DNA from: Euborellia annulipes
Taxonomy: Eukaryota; Arthropoda; Insecta; Dermaptera; Anisolabididae
Length of the DNA: 64,000 nt
Direction of reading: 5' to 3'
Assembly (NCBI GenBank): GCA_023213315.1
Contig: JAKCPI010016773.1
Location: 1-64,000, forward strand
Shown here: positions 11,000-22,524 of the stretch, piece after piece
Numbering within the stretch: the first letter of the stretch is position 1
Layout of the letters: each line of letters opens with the position of its first letter
The notes under the pieces: model-generated
Told to the model about the DNA's origin: nothing
Database searches by the model: none
The model's input: only the letters and a program-made list of their open reading frames with translations
Translations under genes and position numbers: made by a program

Positions 11000-11865
11000 G
11001 ATAAAGATGATAATGATCTTTATTAAAAATTTTTAATTATTCTAATTTCGAATTTCAAAATTTTTTTTTTTTTTCAGGATTATGATTTAATTTCTCTACT
11101 CAAAGATTTAGGATATTATGATATCCATGTAGTATATAAATAAAATTAGCAACTATTTAAGTTTTAATTACATCAATTATAATTAGAAAGTTTTCAACTA
11201 TGACGGGTGACTTGGTGCACGTAAATAAATGAGAACTCATATATTCAAATTAGCTTGACATCTTGCATGTCTTATATGGTTTAATTAATACCCCATACAT
11301 TGTGACAACCAGATGAGGGATATATGCAAATTATCGGTTATGTTTATCAGAAATAAATTTCATGAATTCAAAATTATTTATTTATTTTTTTCAATTATTG
11401 AGATTTAAGGCTGGTTTATTTATTCTTGGTCAAGTAGGTGGCACTTGATTAAGCGACTTAGCCTTGTAATAAAGAAATCCCCTTCAATACTAATTCTAAT
11501 ACCACATATCATCATTTTATTATTAAAAGAAATAGAAATATTTGTTTTATTTTCATTTTGGTTCTACTTCTCTTGATAATATTTACTAGTAGTAATATTT
11601 AGTTCTTTAGTTTCATTGCTTGACCATGATGTTGATGTAACCGTACTTTTAAAGTATTTACTTTTAAATAACATTTTCTAGTAGCGATTAAAGCTGACAT
11701 TCCCAACTTTTTCTGTTAGGCCTATTAATCTGAGCATATTTTCGATTCCCACTCTAATCTAGAAAATCTAATCACATTAATTTCATAAAAAATAATAAAT
11801 AGTCCGGTTAATCGGCTTCACCAATCTAAGTAACTGAATAGTTTAGAAAAATATTTTACTAGTGA
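11000..11865. other. AT-rich, nothing recognised
   Basis: No gene or shared repeat seen. T-runs near 11060. Confidence 0.5.
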
Positions 11866-11881
11866 TGAGAAGTGGCTGCAG

Positions 11882-11963
11882 ATTTTGAATTGGATTTAGG
11901 AGACTTTGCAGCCAAGTGGCTACACCTTTGGCTGCAAAGTCTCCTAAGTACCCAATTCAAAAT
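11882..11963. repeat. Near-perfect hairpin, arms of about 35 bp
   Basis: ATTTTGAATTGGATTTAGGAG and the following ACTTTGCAGCCAA are mirrored by TTGGCTGCAAAGT and CTCCTAAGTACCCAATTCAAAAT, with a 12-nt loop. The arms are too similar to be chance. Likely a small fold-back MITE. No related copy seen here. Confidence 0.75.
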
Positions 11964-12006
11964 ATTTTAGTTTTTTTGTATATATTATTGGAAAATTTAA
12001 AACCGT

Positions 12007-12167
12007 TTTGGAGTATAGGCTTTCACAGTTGTTATTATTAATAGAATAATTTGATTTTCGGTTTAACAGTGGTTTATTTGTAACCTGAAGCAGGCTACAT
12101 GAGTGGCCGAAACGTTGTAATCTTTACAAATAAACCACAGTTTAACCGAAAATCAAATGATTTTATT
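12007..12167. mobile_element. 161-bp palindrome with 13-bp duplication
   Basis: Perfect direct repeats AATTTAAAACCGT lie at 11994-12006 and 12168-12180. Inside, TGATTTTCGGTTTAACAG plus TGGTTTATTTGTAA is mirrored by TTACAAATAAACCA plus CAGTTTAACCGAAAATCA. The centre reads CCTGAAGCAGGCTACATG followed by AGTGGCCGAAACGTTGTAA, a hammerhead-like order with C instead of A at the last core position. The 13-bp duplication argues for retroposition. Confidence 0.75.
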
Positions 12168-12180
12168 AATTTAAAACCGT

Positions 12181-13430
12181 ATTAATCAAAACCGAACAAT
12201 ATAAATTAAACAAAAATAAATAAATAAATAAATAATTAAACTATTTTTTAAAGTGAAACTTTTATTATATCGCTACGAATTTTTTGGTTTTATTTCTTAT
12301 TTAAATTTTAAAAAATAATTTCTTAATTAAATGAAAAAAAAAATTTGTGTTTCTTTGGTTTTTCTCCACAAATAAATCCCTTTATCACTGAACAGAAAAT
12401 AAATTGCGCTATTATATTATGTCAAATCTATCAATATCCATTTGACATTTGATAAATGCTTATTGTAACCCCTACAAATGAAAAATGCCATATCGATATT
12501 TCATTTTCGATATGATCTTCCTTTTTAATAAAATTAATTTATTTTTTTAAATCTGTTGATTCTATACAATAATTTATCTTTTTTTTTTTTTTTTTGATTA
12601 TCGAAAATATATTAGAGCTTTTATAAAATTTATAAGAGAAAAAAATTTGTCAAAATATTTATTTATTTGATAAATTTCTCTGGTTTCCCTTGACGATTCC
12701 GAATTTTAGTTATCTCGAGAAAATTAATTTATTCAAATTATTATCATAATCATGTTTATATAAATAGACAAATATATAAAGTAAAAAATATTTTTTATTG
12801 AAATCGAATTCCATTTGAAATTAGAGATAAACTAAATATTTTTTTTATTTTCGCAAATTAATTTTCCCTCTAGGCCAATAATATTGATGACTTGAGGCCA
12901 TTAACCGAGCCCTTTTGCCCTTTTGACCCTCCATCGTCGCTCTTTCGCCTCTTAAAGATTCAAACAGCTACAATATTTTTTATTAAATCATTCACTTTAA
13001 ACTTAAAAAAAAAAAAAAAAAAAAAAATTGGGTAAAAAAATAAGTTATCCTAGAAGACTAAAATTTCTAAAGCAATTTGAATAAGTAATAACCCTCACCC
13101 CTCTCATCTCTAGCTACTCAATAATCTCGTAATCTTATTTGTAACTTTTCTTCTTAGTTTCAACTTTTTTTTTTGTGATGTCAACTAGTAGAACAAATTG
13201 AAACTTTGATGTGAAAATAAACTTGCTTTAAAATATTTTTTAAGAGTACATTGACTTTTGAAATACTAAAAACTTTTTGTAATCAATAAAAGTTCTGTTT
13301 TTTTTTCCCCAATCTACTGATGAGATTTCGTTTAATATATTTTAGTATCTTTAACTTTATTGATAACAATCTCATTTCTTAAGCTTTTATTTAATTCTAT
13401 GTCTAACAAAATATCTTTTTTCCCTCTCAC
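12181..13430. other. AT-rich, nothing recognised
   Basis: (AAAT)n at about 12216-12234, T-runs at 12579 and an A-run at 13003-13027. No gene seen. Confidence 0.5.
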
Positions 13431-13540
13431 TTGCTGATGCCATTCAGGGATACACCCGCCTTCGGCGGGCTTTACCACTTGCCAGGGGATTACGCCCCCT
13501 GGACCCCCTTGCTGAATTGTCCGAAACGTCTCCTTCGCCA
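13431..13540. repeat. GC-rich patch with nested hairpins and GAAAC
   Basis: Contains CCCGCCTTCGGCGGG, CAGGGGATTACGCCCCCTG and an outer pair CCATTCAG / CTGAATTG, preceded by GCTGATG (13432) and followed by TCCGAAACGTCTCC (13517). The order CTGATG, long stem, GAAAC is again hammerhead-like. The open frames across it have no recognisable protein. Confidence 0.45.
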
Positions 13541-13792
13541 TTTAGCATCCAAAAGCTCTATTTTCTTTGCTGCTCCTATACTTGCTCTTTCCCAGCTTAT
13601 AACATCATCAGCAACTTTTTTCCTAATTATTTATGATAATTACGCTTTTCGGGATCACTCACCCTAGTTTCCACTGTTTTGGCAAAAATCTTTCTCGTAC
13701 TAATAAAATTACATAAATGTGAAGTGAATTACAATCAAAATTTTTTTATGTGAAGTGAATTATATTCAAATTTTTTTTTAAATTTGATTTAA

Positions 13793-13925
13793 CGTCTTTT
13801 TCGGCATCGAAGGCCGGTAGTTGGTAGCCAACCCAATTAAAATAAAATTTTGTCGCATGAGATGGGATGCGAACCCTCAAAGTTTGATTCCAGAACCTAA
13901 TGCTCTAGGTCAGGCAATCAAAATT
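13793..13925 (-). mobile_element. tRNA-derived SINE (family C)
   Basis: The antisense tail GTCTTTTTCGGCATCGAAGGCC is on the left. The minus-strand B box GGGTTCGCATCCC lies at about 13868-13880, followed further right by the head. Body and spacing match the copies at 53590 and 59902. Confidence 0.75.
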
Positions 13926-13974
13926 TTATACAATGAGCAAATTTAAATTCAACAATACCAAAAGTGCTGGAAAT

Positions 13975-14303
13975 GGATTCATGTCAAAAATTCGATGTCG
14001 AGATTTTGATGAATTAACACGTTTTGAGATCTCCTGAGTCCAAAAAAGTGGTTTTTGCAACATGGTCTGATTGTCTGTTTGTATGTCTGTCTGTGTTAAA
14101 TTTAAAGAATCAAGCAATTGAGCTAGGAGGCTTAAATTTTATATTTAAGTTAGGTACCCGTCTAGGGCGTGAAAATAAGCTTTTGAACAAAATCGGCCAA
14201 AAAGTACTAGTACTTTACTGATGTATCAAAATTTAAATAATTTCCCATACTTATTGAATATATCGGAGGAAACTAAATTAATGTCGACACGAAAAATAAA
14301 TAA
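13975..14303 (+). mobile_element. Family A element, internally deleted
   Basis: Begins inside the family (GGATTCATGTCAAAAATTCG), without the 5' palindrome. It continues through the microsatellite and AAGTACTAGTACTTTACTGATG, then jumps to TTTCCCATACTTATTGAATA and GTCGACACGAAAAATAAATA. The microsatellite is reduced and the 3' hairpin is missing. Confidence 0.75.
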
Positions 14304-14634
14304 TTCATCTTTTTTTAATCCGACTGAAATGTAAAAGCTACTTTGAAGACATTTCTAAGCATTTTGGTTGCCTAACCTGCACTACGACCCAAGAGACTTG
14401 GTTAAAATTAACTTGCCTAAAGATAGACAGCCTTAATGACCAACTCACTAATACTATTTTTGATTTTTTTTTTTCAAATTAATTCTTATTTATTCATGCT
14501 TTTATTTTAGAAAAAACCCTACTCTTTTCCCAACTAGGTTGTTTACCTGCATGTTTTTCCTTTGAATAGAGATGTAGTTTAAATTGTCCCTCAATGAAGA
14601 GAGACCGCTTGTTTAGTGGATGAAAATAGTATAA

Positions 14635-16298
14635 GGGTCATTCCACGTCAGTTCAACCAGGTCATTTCACCCATAATCTCAGATTTTTATGAAAATTGGT
14701 ATGTTTGTTCTATATATAGAGATAAGTAACAGCACCAAATTTCAATTTTTTATCTCACTTAGTTTTCGAGTTATGGCTCTTTAAAGTTTTGATTTTTTCA
14801 CCTTGCGCGGCTTGGAGAATGCCAAACAAAATGTGACATGGAAGAGAAAATAATTTCTCATTTGCTTATTTGACAGCCAATCTTGATGAAATTTTTTTGG
14901 TATGTTCTTGAAACAATAAGGAATTAGAAAAAAAATATATCACGAATCTAAGTTAATCCTAAAATATAAAAAAAAATTCATATTGTTGATTTTTTTTAGA
15001 TTTGAAAACGCAAACATGGTTTAGCGCTAAAGCCGATATCTCCAAAAGGGAATGAGATATTCAAGAAATTTTTTTTCCTAAATAATCTACATAAAATGGG
15101 CTTTAATTTAGTAAAATAAAATGTTTGTGTATTTTGTTCCCTCTATTTCTAAAGTCCATTGCAAGTTTCAATATAGTTTTACATGTTAAAAAGATATCAA
15201 GGGCAAAATGAAAATATACATTTTAAAAGAGCATCTAAACAATAATTGATTTATGAATATTAATAAAAATCGTTGCAGGAAATTTTGAGAAAATTGGAAA
15301 AAACTGAAAAAGTACATCAGTAAAGTACTAGTACTTTTTGGCCGATTTTGTTCAAAAGCTTATTTTGAGTGTCCCGGAGGGTACCTAACTTAAATATAAA
15401 ATTTCAACCTCCTAGCTCAATTCTTTCATGATTTCAAATGGACACTGTGTGTGTGTCTGCTTAAAACTGAACACAGACGAAAATTCAATCAATTCAATTG
15501 AAAGTATGAAAGGATTGAGCTAGGAGGATGAAATTTTATATTTAAGTTAGGTACCCTCCGGGACACTCAAAATAAGCTTTTGAACAAAATCGGCCAAAAA
15601 GTACTAGACTTTACTGATACTTTTTCAGTTTTTCAATTTTCTCAAAATTTCCTGCAACATTTTTATTAAAATTCATAAATCAATTATTGTTTAGATGCTC
15701 TTTAAAATGTATATTTTCATTTTTGCCCTTGAAATCTTTTTAGCATGTAAAACTATATATTGAAACTTGCAATGGACTTTAGAAATAGAGGGAACAAAAT
15801 ACACAAACATTTTATTTTACTAAATTAAAGCCCATTTCATGTAGATTATTTAGGAAAAAAAATTTCTTGAATATCTCATTCCCTTTGGAGATATTGGCTT
15901 TAGCGCTAAAGCATGTTTGCGTTTTCAAATCTAAAAAAAAATCAACAATATGAATTTTTTTATATTTTAAGATTAACTTAGATTCGTGATATATTTTTTT
16001 CTAATTCCTTATTGTTTCAAGAACATACCAAAAAATTTCATCAAGTTTGGGTGTCAAATAAGCAAATGAGAAATTATTTTCTCTTCCATGTCACATTTTG
16101 TTAGGCATTAGCCAAGCCGCGCAGGTGAAAAAATCAAAACTTTAAAGAGCATAACTCGAAAACTAAGTGAGATAAAAAATTGAAATTTGGTGCTGTTACT
16201 ATCTCTATATATAGAACAAACATACCAAGTATCATAAAAATCTGAGATTATGGGTGAAAATTTCTTATTTTTTTGGTTGATTTGACGTGGAATGACCC
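14635..16298. mobile_element. 1.66-kb fold-back element with ATAA duplication
   Basis: The ends GGGTCATTCCACGTCA (left) and TGACGTGGAATGACCC (right) are perfect inverted repeats, flanked by ATAA at 14631-14634 and 16299-16302. The arms, about 800 bp each, remain closely similar throughout, around a spacer of about 60 bp near 15440-15500. The outer 580 bp of each arm are specific to this element. The inner 230 bp of each arm are family A middle sequence (AAGTACTAGTACTTT..., CCTAGCTCAATTC). No transposase is encoded. A 4-bp duplication with GGG ends would suit several DNA transposon superfamilies. Confidence 0.85.
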
Positions 16299-16302
16299 AT
16301 AA

Positions 16303-17260
16303 TCAAATAAAAAAAAAAAAAATAATAAGAAATTGTTTTAAAATTTTCGCAACATTTTCCCTTCCCAACAGTTTCTTGTTGGTTTTGATTAATTAACAGT
16401 CATGTCGGAGAGTGGGTGTGGCTTTTATGAAAAAGTCTTTTCTTCCGGTTTCTGGTCTTTAAATAAACATTAACGGCTTCTGGTCCAACGCTAATGGAAT
16501 TATTTGAATAATCCGGAAAGCATCTTAATATTTATATTAAAAATTTCAAAAGAATTAGCTTCTAGAATGTTAGTTATTATCTCTGAAATTTATTTAAAAA
16601 GTTATCATACTATTTTTTTTTTTTTTTTTTATCCAATATAAAGAATCAAGTTGTTTGTTTCTTAAGAATAAAAACGGGAATTTTGTTGTAGAAAGGCAAA
16701 GGAACAAAGCTTGTTATATTAATTATTTCACCAAAATTTACTATTAGTCTTAAGAGGCCATTCAAGTATTACATAAACAAATTTTTGAGTGTTCAATAAT
16801 AAACAAAAATCTCTCCTTTTATAAACGTATTATATTCATGCATTTGGGCAAATGTCAGACCCCCTTCCCCAAACTGCTTTGGTAATATTTAAATGGCCCC
16901 TTAAAAAGAGAATAAGCTTATATACCTAAAAGAGAGCTTGTTAACGGTGGGAGTCAAAAAATAATTCGTTTTACTCGCCTTACAATTTCGTTTGTCTTAG
17001 ATTATATTTAATGGTCTGTAGAATAGCTAATTGCTGCATTTAGTTTGGCTAAGTTTGTCCTATGTTAACCCATATATAAATAAATAAATCATTAGTTGAA
17101 CTAAGTTCAAAGATGAACTATCTCATGTTTCCATTAAACAAATGAATCATTGATGGCAAAGCATTTGCAAAATAATTTCTACAATAAAACTTCTTATTTC
17201 TCTTACCTTTCTATCTTTCTATTATAGTGGCTCTTAATAATGGTTCTTAATAGTGAATTT
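16303..17260. other. AT-rich, nothing recognised
   Basis: A- and T-runs at 16308 and 16613-16630. No gene or shared repeat seen. Confidence 0.5.
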
Positions 17261-17329
17261 TCGAAATGAAATCTCGTCTGTTTATGCAATGAATTATTAT
17301 ATTCTTTATATATATATTATATTTTTAGA

Positions 17330-17495
17330 TTCAATATATCATATTTATTTATACCATTTGGTATCCAAATGATTTAAAATAAATTAATCGGACTGCCCGG
17401 GATCCGAACCCGCAACACGGGGCTTTTAAGGCTATTATTATTATTGACATTTGTCAACAATTCTAGCCTCTCAGCCACGGGGGCAGGGGTATTTT
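17330..17495 (-). mobile_element. tRNA-derived SINE (family C), best-preserved Leu/Ser-like head
   Basis: On the minus strand the head reads CCCCCGTGGCTGAGAGGCTAG, with an A box (TGGCTGAGAGG, 17467-17477). A long variable region with TTGTTGACAAATGTCAATAA follows, then the B box GGGTTCGGATCCCGGG (17398-17412). The GTGGCTGAGAGG start and extra arm are typical of class II tRNAs (Leu/Ser), so the SINE head probably came from one. The tail end of a second antisense SINE (GCTTTTTGGCTTTTGAGGCC) follows at 17502-17522. Confidence 0.8.
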
Positions 17496-17564
17496 TTTAA
17501 CGCTTTTTGGCTTTTGAGGCCATTTAGGGGTATGACTTTATTCTATAAATTTTTAAATTACATT

Positions 17565-17605
17565 ATACCGATGGATACCGGAGGACGTTCCACAGGCTAA
17601 TTGTT
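17565..17605 (+). repeat. Family H fragment, copy 1
   Basis: TATACCGATGGATACCGGAGG plus ACGTTCCACA recurs at about 62155-62190 as TATACCGATGTTAACCAGGAG plus ACGTTCCACA. Both loci also carry GGGTCACCAATCC nearby (17609 and 61960). Origin unknown. Confidence 0.45.
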
Positions 17606-17875
17606 CGGGGTCACCAATCCCGAAATTTCGCACTGTTTGGCATTGATTGTGGTCACTGTTGCTCTTCTCCGTTGCCGATCCCCAGCAATAATTATCTTGC
17701 AATAAATGTCTTTTCATAAATTTAAAAAAAAAACTGTACAATTATTAATTTTTTACTTATTTAGTTTTATAATTATATTTTTTCTCAGAGAACCTTTCTG
17801 TTGTTTGAACTATATATAGCAAAGATAATTTTTTACTAACTTAATTTATTTAATTTTATTATTTACACTGTCGTT

Positions 17876-18030
17876 CAAAAGTTTAAGACCACTTATGAAA
17901 AATGTGTTTAGTGTTTTTTTAAAGTGTAATATGGTATTAAAATTTAATTGGAATTAAAATTTTTTATTATTATTCTTTGATTTTTTTCCCCCCGATATTG
18001 AAACTGGTCTTAAACTTTTGAACGGCACTG
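17876..18030. mobile_element. Tc1/mariner-like MITE
   Basis: The left end CACTGTCGTTCAAAAGTTTA plus AGACCA and the right end TGGTCT plus TAAACTTTTGAACGGCACTG are inverted repeats of about 28 bp. TA dinucleotides flank both sides (17874-17875 and 18031-18032). The 155-bp interior is AT-rich and non-coding. TA targeting and the CACTG-type end fit the Tc1/mariner superfamily. Confidence 0.8.
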
Positions 18031-18034
18031 TATA

Positions 18035-19050
18035 TAAGCTGCTGAATATGTTAGTAATTTTCCTTGTTTTTTTTTTTTTTTTTTCAATTTTATTTTTCTT
18101 TATGATTCTATCTTCACTCTACTTTTCTTCTCCGACGAGGATCGATCCATCTCGGTCACGGAGGCGGTGAAAATTTTTATAAATGTGTGCCAAAAAGTTA
18201 TAATATTATTTTATGCTATTACTTTCATGTATGTTATGTTATAACTTCGCCACCTCTGATTTAGTAGCGAATATTAACATTTGCTGTCCTAATTTCTCAC
18301 GCTAGATTTTAAATTAAAAAAAAATCTTATTGTTCTCTTTAAAAAGCCTTGTTTGAAAAAATATATATTTTTTTATACAATATTATCATTAATAAACACA
18401 CCATCAATCAAAAATGTCAAAAATGAAATTGTTTTGACATTTTCAAAATTAACTATCAAAACATCCTGGCAATGTAAGAGATTTAATTATTTTGGTATAA
18501 CATGTTAAGAGCTTGGAGGGATAAATAATAATTTTTTATTTCTCCTGATGATAGGTCTTTTGATTTAATTATTGATGAACTTTGATTTAAAAAAATTCAT
18601 ATTTTATCACAAGCCGATATTTATTGCTTTTAAAAAATCAAATAAGTTTTTTTTTTTTAGTTGTCGAGTTTAGAATCTCAATTAAGTTCTCAGTGATTCA
18701 TATTTAATTAGGATGCGTTTGGAGTTTAGAGTGGTACGCGTTGAATTTTCATTATTGTTAAATAATATTAAAAAAAATATTTATTAAACAATTTGTATAA
18801 AATCCGTGAAACAGCATCCACGGAAAAACGAAAAGAATTTTAAAAATGTTTTATATAAACAAAAATTTCTCCCTTTCAACTCTAGGCCTATAATTAAAAA
18901 CATTAATTTTATTTAAACCGAATTCTTTTATTAAAATACAAAAACTAAGGACAATTAAAGGATTAACAAATTCGTTTCACCCCAAAATCGTAGATAGAAT
19001 CGAAATGTCACTTTTATTTTCATTAAATAAAGATGAAAAAAGATTCATTT
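18035..19050. other. AT-rich, nothing recognised
   Basis: T-runs near 18067. CTTCTCCGACGAGGATCGATCC at about 18127 is a small GC-richer spot. No gene seen. Confidence 0.5.
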
Positions 19051-19055
19051 TTTTT

Positions 19056-19553
19056 TACTTTCTCTTACCTCTATATAAGTTAATATATATATGAGAGAGA
19101 AAGTATTGGATTCATGTCAAAAATTCGATGTCGAGATTTTGATGGTTATACACGTTTTGAGGTCGCTCTGCGACCAGTCACACCAGATTACCCCCATCCC
19201 CTCCCCGGGAAACGCCTCTGGATCCGATCTTGCCCCCATGGGACAAGAAGCTTTTGAACAAAATCGACCAGAGTACTAGTACTTTACTGATGCACTTTTG
19301 ATTGAAATCTTCTGAAGACCACTTTACTCTTGTACCCTATAGAAAAGATAGGAGAAATGATTGCCATGGTAACAAATTATAAATATTTTCCATACTTTAA
19401 ATTTTACATCTTGAAAATCGAATGTACGGTACTGTCGAAAACTAAATACATGTCGACACAAAAAATCTGGCGTGACAAGCACAGAACACAACTTTCGATT
19501 ACCGAAGGTAAGTGAAAGTTGTGTGCTGTGCGACCAGTCACGCCAGATTTTTT
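19056..19553 (+). mobile_element. Family A element with both ends, chimeric middle
   Basis: Both ends are present: the 5' palindrome at 19056-19100 and the 3' hairpin at about 19460-19553 (AAAAAATCTGGCGTGAC ... GTCACGCCAGATTTTTT). The microsatellite and following block are replaced by 19165-19250, which reads CTGCGACCAGTCACACCAGA then TTACCCCC and GCCTCTGGATCCG. This matches the right-hand part of the hAT-like MITE at 34128-34392. The element therefore captured, or recombined with, part of another repeat. Confidence 0.8.
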
Positions 19554-19559
19554 CTAAAA

Positions 19560-21210
19560 ATAAATGTCAAAGAAACATTTCAATTGTAATAGATATTTCT
19601 TTTTTTTTTTTTTGACCTTTGGCGTTTTTTAACTTCAAAAAATTTCCCTCCCTATTCGTGTGAATGCCCTGATATTTTTTTTTTTTACTCAAGGCCCGAA
19701 TCATATTACCACTTTTCTTCTTTCTCTTTGTAACTCCCACCCTTTCTTTTATTACTTCTTTTTCTTTCTTTTTTCCTGTATTATTATTTAAGAGAGTGGA
19801 CTTTTTTTAGACATCTTACTAAAAAAAAAAAAATAATAATAATAATAAATTACAAAAAAAAAAAAAATTATAATTAAAATTTTAATTTTAGAAAGACATT
19901 AATTTTTATTAAAATGAAATATTATTATTATAAAAACTTTATATTTACTAGCTAGAAGATTTACTTAGGCAGACTCTGTATGTTTTCGCCCTTATCTATA
20001 TATTAAATGTATAACAATAACGACACTTTTTCAAAATGGATTCATAAAAAGTAAAAAACTACATATATTACAGTTTATTACTAAATAGGGATAAACGATT
20101 TCTTGAATTAAAATTTTTTTCTTTTGCATTAGTTTTATAGTTGATTATATCTGAAGAAACCAGCCCTTAATTCTTTTTTTACACTCATCCTTCAATAGTC
20201 TCTAGAAAAGGATTGATTATCAAATATTTCAAAATTAATATAAAGTCTAAAAATCTAAAAAAGTTTTTCAAAACTTTTGAGACAGCGCTATAAATAAATA
20301 AATAATTAAAAACGACTATGATTAATAGAGGTCGAATAAAGAAAGAAATAACATATCTATCTCTATTTTTAGTTTTAATTTGATTATACATGTACAGTGT
20401 ACATTGTACAGTAGTTAGATTTTTTCAATTTCAAATGGAAAATGGTTAAATATTAATAGAATTCTTGAAAAAAAAAATTCAGAATAAACTAGAAAATAGT
20501 AGTTATTTCAAAACCAAAAAAAGGATTTTTCAATATTTCAAAAGAAATATTTGTTCACGAAAATAATTTCACATAAATAGAGATACCGAATATAAAGAAG
20601 AAAGTTTATGATTTCTTTCTTTCTATTGTTCCTTTCATAAAGTTAACATGATCCAATAGTCTTTTTGGGTTTTGAACCGTCACTCTTAAAAAAAAAACGA
20701 AACGAGAGAAAGAGTGAAAACGAATGGACTCAAAACCTTCCCTCAGGAAGACGAAGATCCCTTAGGACTTTCGGAAGCCAAGAGGAAAAAGAGTAGATCA
20801 TCTACCATTATTATTATCCGGATGTAATTTATTAAAAAAAAATTCCATTTTAGATTTAAAATAAAAAAAAGGCAGTTAATTATTTTTTTTTAATCACTTT
20901 TTAATTCAATTCCAATTTAATAATTTTTTTTTATGAGATTAAAGGATTTTTTTTTAATTCAAGAATTTTTCAAGTTATATAGATCTCACTTATCTCAGCT
21001 GATGATTTTAATGCAGCAATGAGATTCCGTGAGGTCAGTGAGTTTTGATAAAAAGAGGGGCCAGCTACCTTTTTAAAATCCATAAGGGACGAAATTTTTA
21101 TTAAAAAGAGAATTTTTTATTAAAACTTTTGTGGTTTGTATTATTATTATTCTGGAAATTTTTAATTATAGACCACATGTATTAATTATTTTATTAAAAA
21201 TATAAGTACT
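19560..21210. other. AT-rich, nothing recognised
   Basis: T-runs at 19600 and 19675, (AAT)n at 19832-19850, and TACATGTACAGTGTACATTGTACAG-like sequence near 20387. No gene or shared repeat noticed. Confidence 0.5.
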
Positions 21211-21221
21211 CAGATTCAAGT

Positions 21222-21473
21222 CAAGGGCGGTCCTAGCCTTACATTTTGTGGGGGGGGTCACTGTTTTTTTTTTTTTTATAGTATAAATAAATGGGCCTGG
21301 ACCCCAATACATATATATTAATCAAATATGAGTATCGTTTAAGTCTTAAATGGCCTAAGTTGCCGAAAAGATTGTGTGAATAGTAGAGTGAGTGGGAAAA
21401 AAGTGTGTTAAAAAAAAAGAAAGATTTTGGGGGGGTCACGACCCCCTTGACCCCCCCTCTGGGACCGCCCTTG
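21222..21473. mobile_element. hAT-like MITE with 8-bp duplication
   Basis: Terminal repeats CAAGGGCGGTCC and GGACCGCCCTTG are perfectly inverted. Flanks ATTCAAGT at 21214-21221 and 21474-21481 are a perfect 8-bp duplication. The interior has G-runs (GTGGGGGGGGTCAC) and C-runs, plus a SINE-like TGGCCTAAGTTGCCGAAAAG. The 8-bp duplication and CAAGGGCGG end are characteristic of hAT. The 252 bp are non-coding. Confidence 0.9.
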
Positions 21474-21965
21474 ATTCAAGTGAACTCTAAGCAGTCAGTA
21501 TTTATATTTTTTAATAAATAATTAATACAAAATGTGGTCTATAATTGAATATTCCTATAATAATAAGAGAATTTTTGCTTTCGAGGTCTTGGGGTAGGGG
21601 AATTTCCACTCTATAATAGCACCCTCTAGGGGAGAAATTGAGATCCCAGTAAATTTGCTTTTTTTTAAATTATTTTATGTTAACAAGTGAAATGTAAATG
21701 TATTTATTTTGTACAAGTTGCTACTAATAAAAGGGCTGTTTTTTTTTTTTTTTCATTTTATTTAAAACACAACATAAAACGTGACTGGCCTGGACCAGAG
21801 AGAGAGCGAATTCTCCCATGAATTTTTTTTTTTTTTTTAATAATCTTTCAAGATCATCCCACACTTCTTGAGTATAATAAGCAACCTTCCTACTCGAGTT
21901 GATTCTAAAATGTATTATTCACATTTTCTGTATGAATTTCGTCAGAGGAAGGAGTGATACAATTC

Positions 21966-22120
21966 CGAGGTGCTTACATGCACGAAGACACACACCTCAA
22001 ACCCAACCGATCTCTGCCCGTAGCCACCTACCGGCACCCCGTGAAGTTACATCATTTACCTATCTCTAACTAACTCCTCCTGCGACCTAATGAACTAATC
22101 CTTATTTCTAGTTCCACCCG
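21966..22120 (+). repeat. Family D repeat, copy 2
   Basis: CCGAGGTGCTTACATGCACG, AAGACACACACC, CCCGTAGCCACC, CCCCGTGAAGTTAC and CTAACTCCTCCTGCG occur in the same order as at 1493-1690. The left boundary just precedes the CCGAGGT block in both copies. Confidence 0.6.
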
Positions 22121-22129
22121 GAAATTAAA

Positions 22130-22265
22130 ATTTGATATCGATTACATGTATACATATTGGGGTCCAGGCATATTTATTTATACCCTGGGACTCCCCTTGG
22201 CTTTTAGATTATCAATTTGCATTTCTTAACTTCTCTAAACCCCTCGGACCTGAGAGGTATCCCTA
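22130..22265 (-). mobile_element. Degenerate SINE (family C)
   Basis: Contains GGGGTCCAGGCATATTTATTT and, on the minus strand, a decayed head (ACCTCTCAGGTCCGAGGGG). The SINE variable region AGATTATCAATTTGCATTTC is still recognisable. The boxes are mutated. Confidence 0.5.
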
Positions 22266-22371
22266 AAAATTTAAATTTTTATGAATTTGATATTTATTCA
22301 GTAGTCAATTACCAAAGAAAAGAAAGTTGAATGATATTTACTTAAATTATAAATATTTATTTGCGTGAAGG

Positions 22372-22520
22372 GTGACCCGTGGCTCAGAGAGAAGACATTT
22401 GCTTCTCACGCCGGGGTTCGCTTCCCGTCCCAAGCGAGAAAAATTTATTTCATTTGATTACAAATCATTTGATAGGGACGGGGTCTAAATGGCCTTAGAT
22501 GTCTAAAAAGACCTTAATAC
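22372..22520 (+). mobile_element. tRNA-derived SINE (family C), plus strand
   Basis: A plus-strand copy in which the whole unit reads in order. The head CCGTGGCTCAGAGAGAAGAC (A box near 22380-22390) is followed by the B box GGGTTCGCTTCCC (22414-22426), the body CAAGCGAGAAAAATTTATTT, and the tail GGGTCTAAATGGCCTTAGATG with TCTAAAAAGACCTT. The tail is the reverse complement of the CTTTTTCGGCATC...GGCCATTTAGA block seen in antisense copies. This fixes the unit at roughly 150 bp. Confidence 0.85.
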
Positions 22521-22524
22521 TAAT

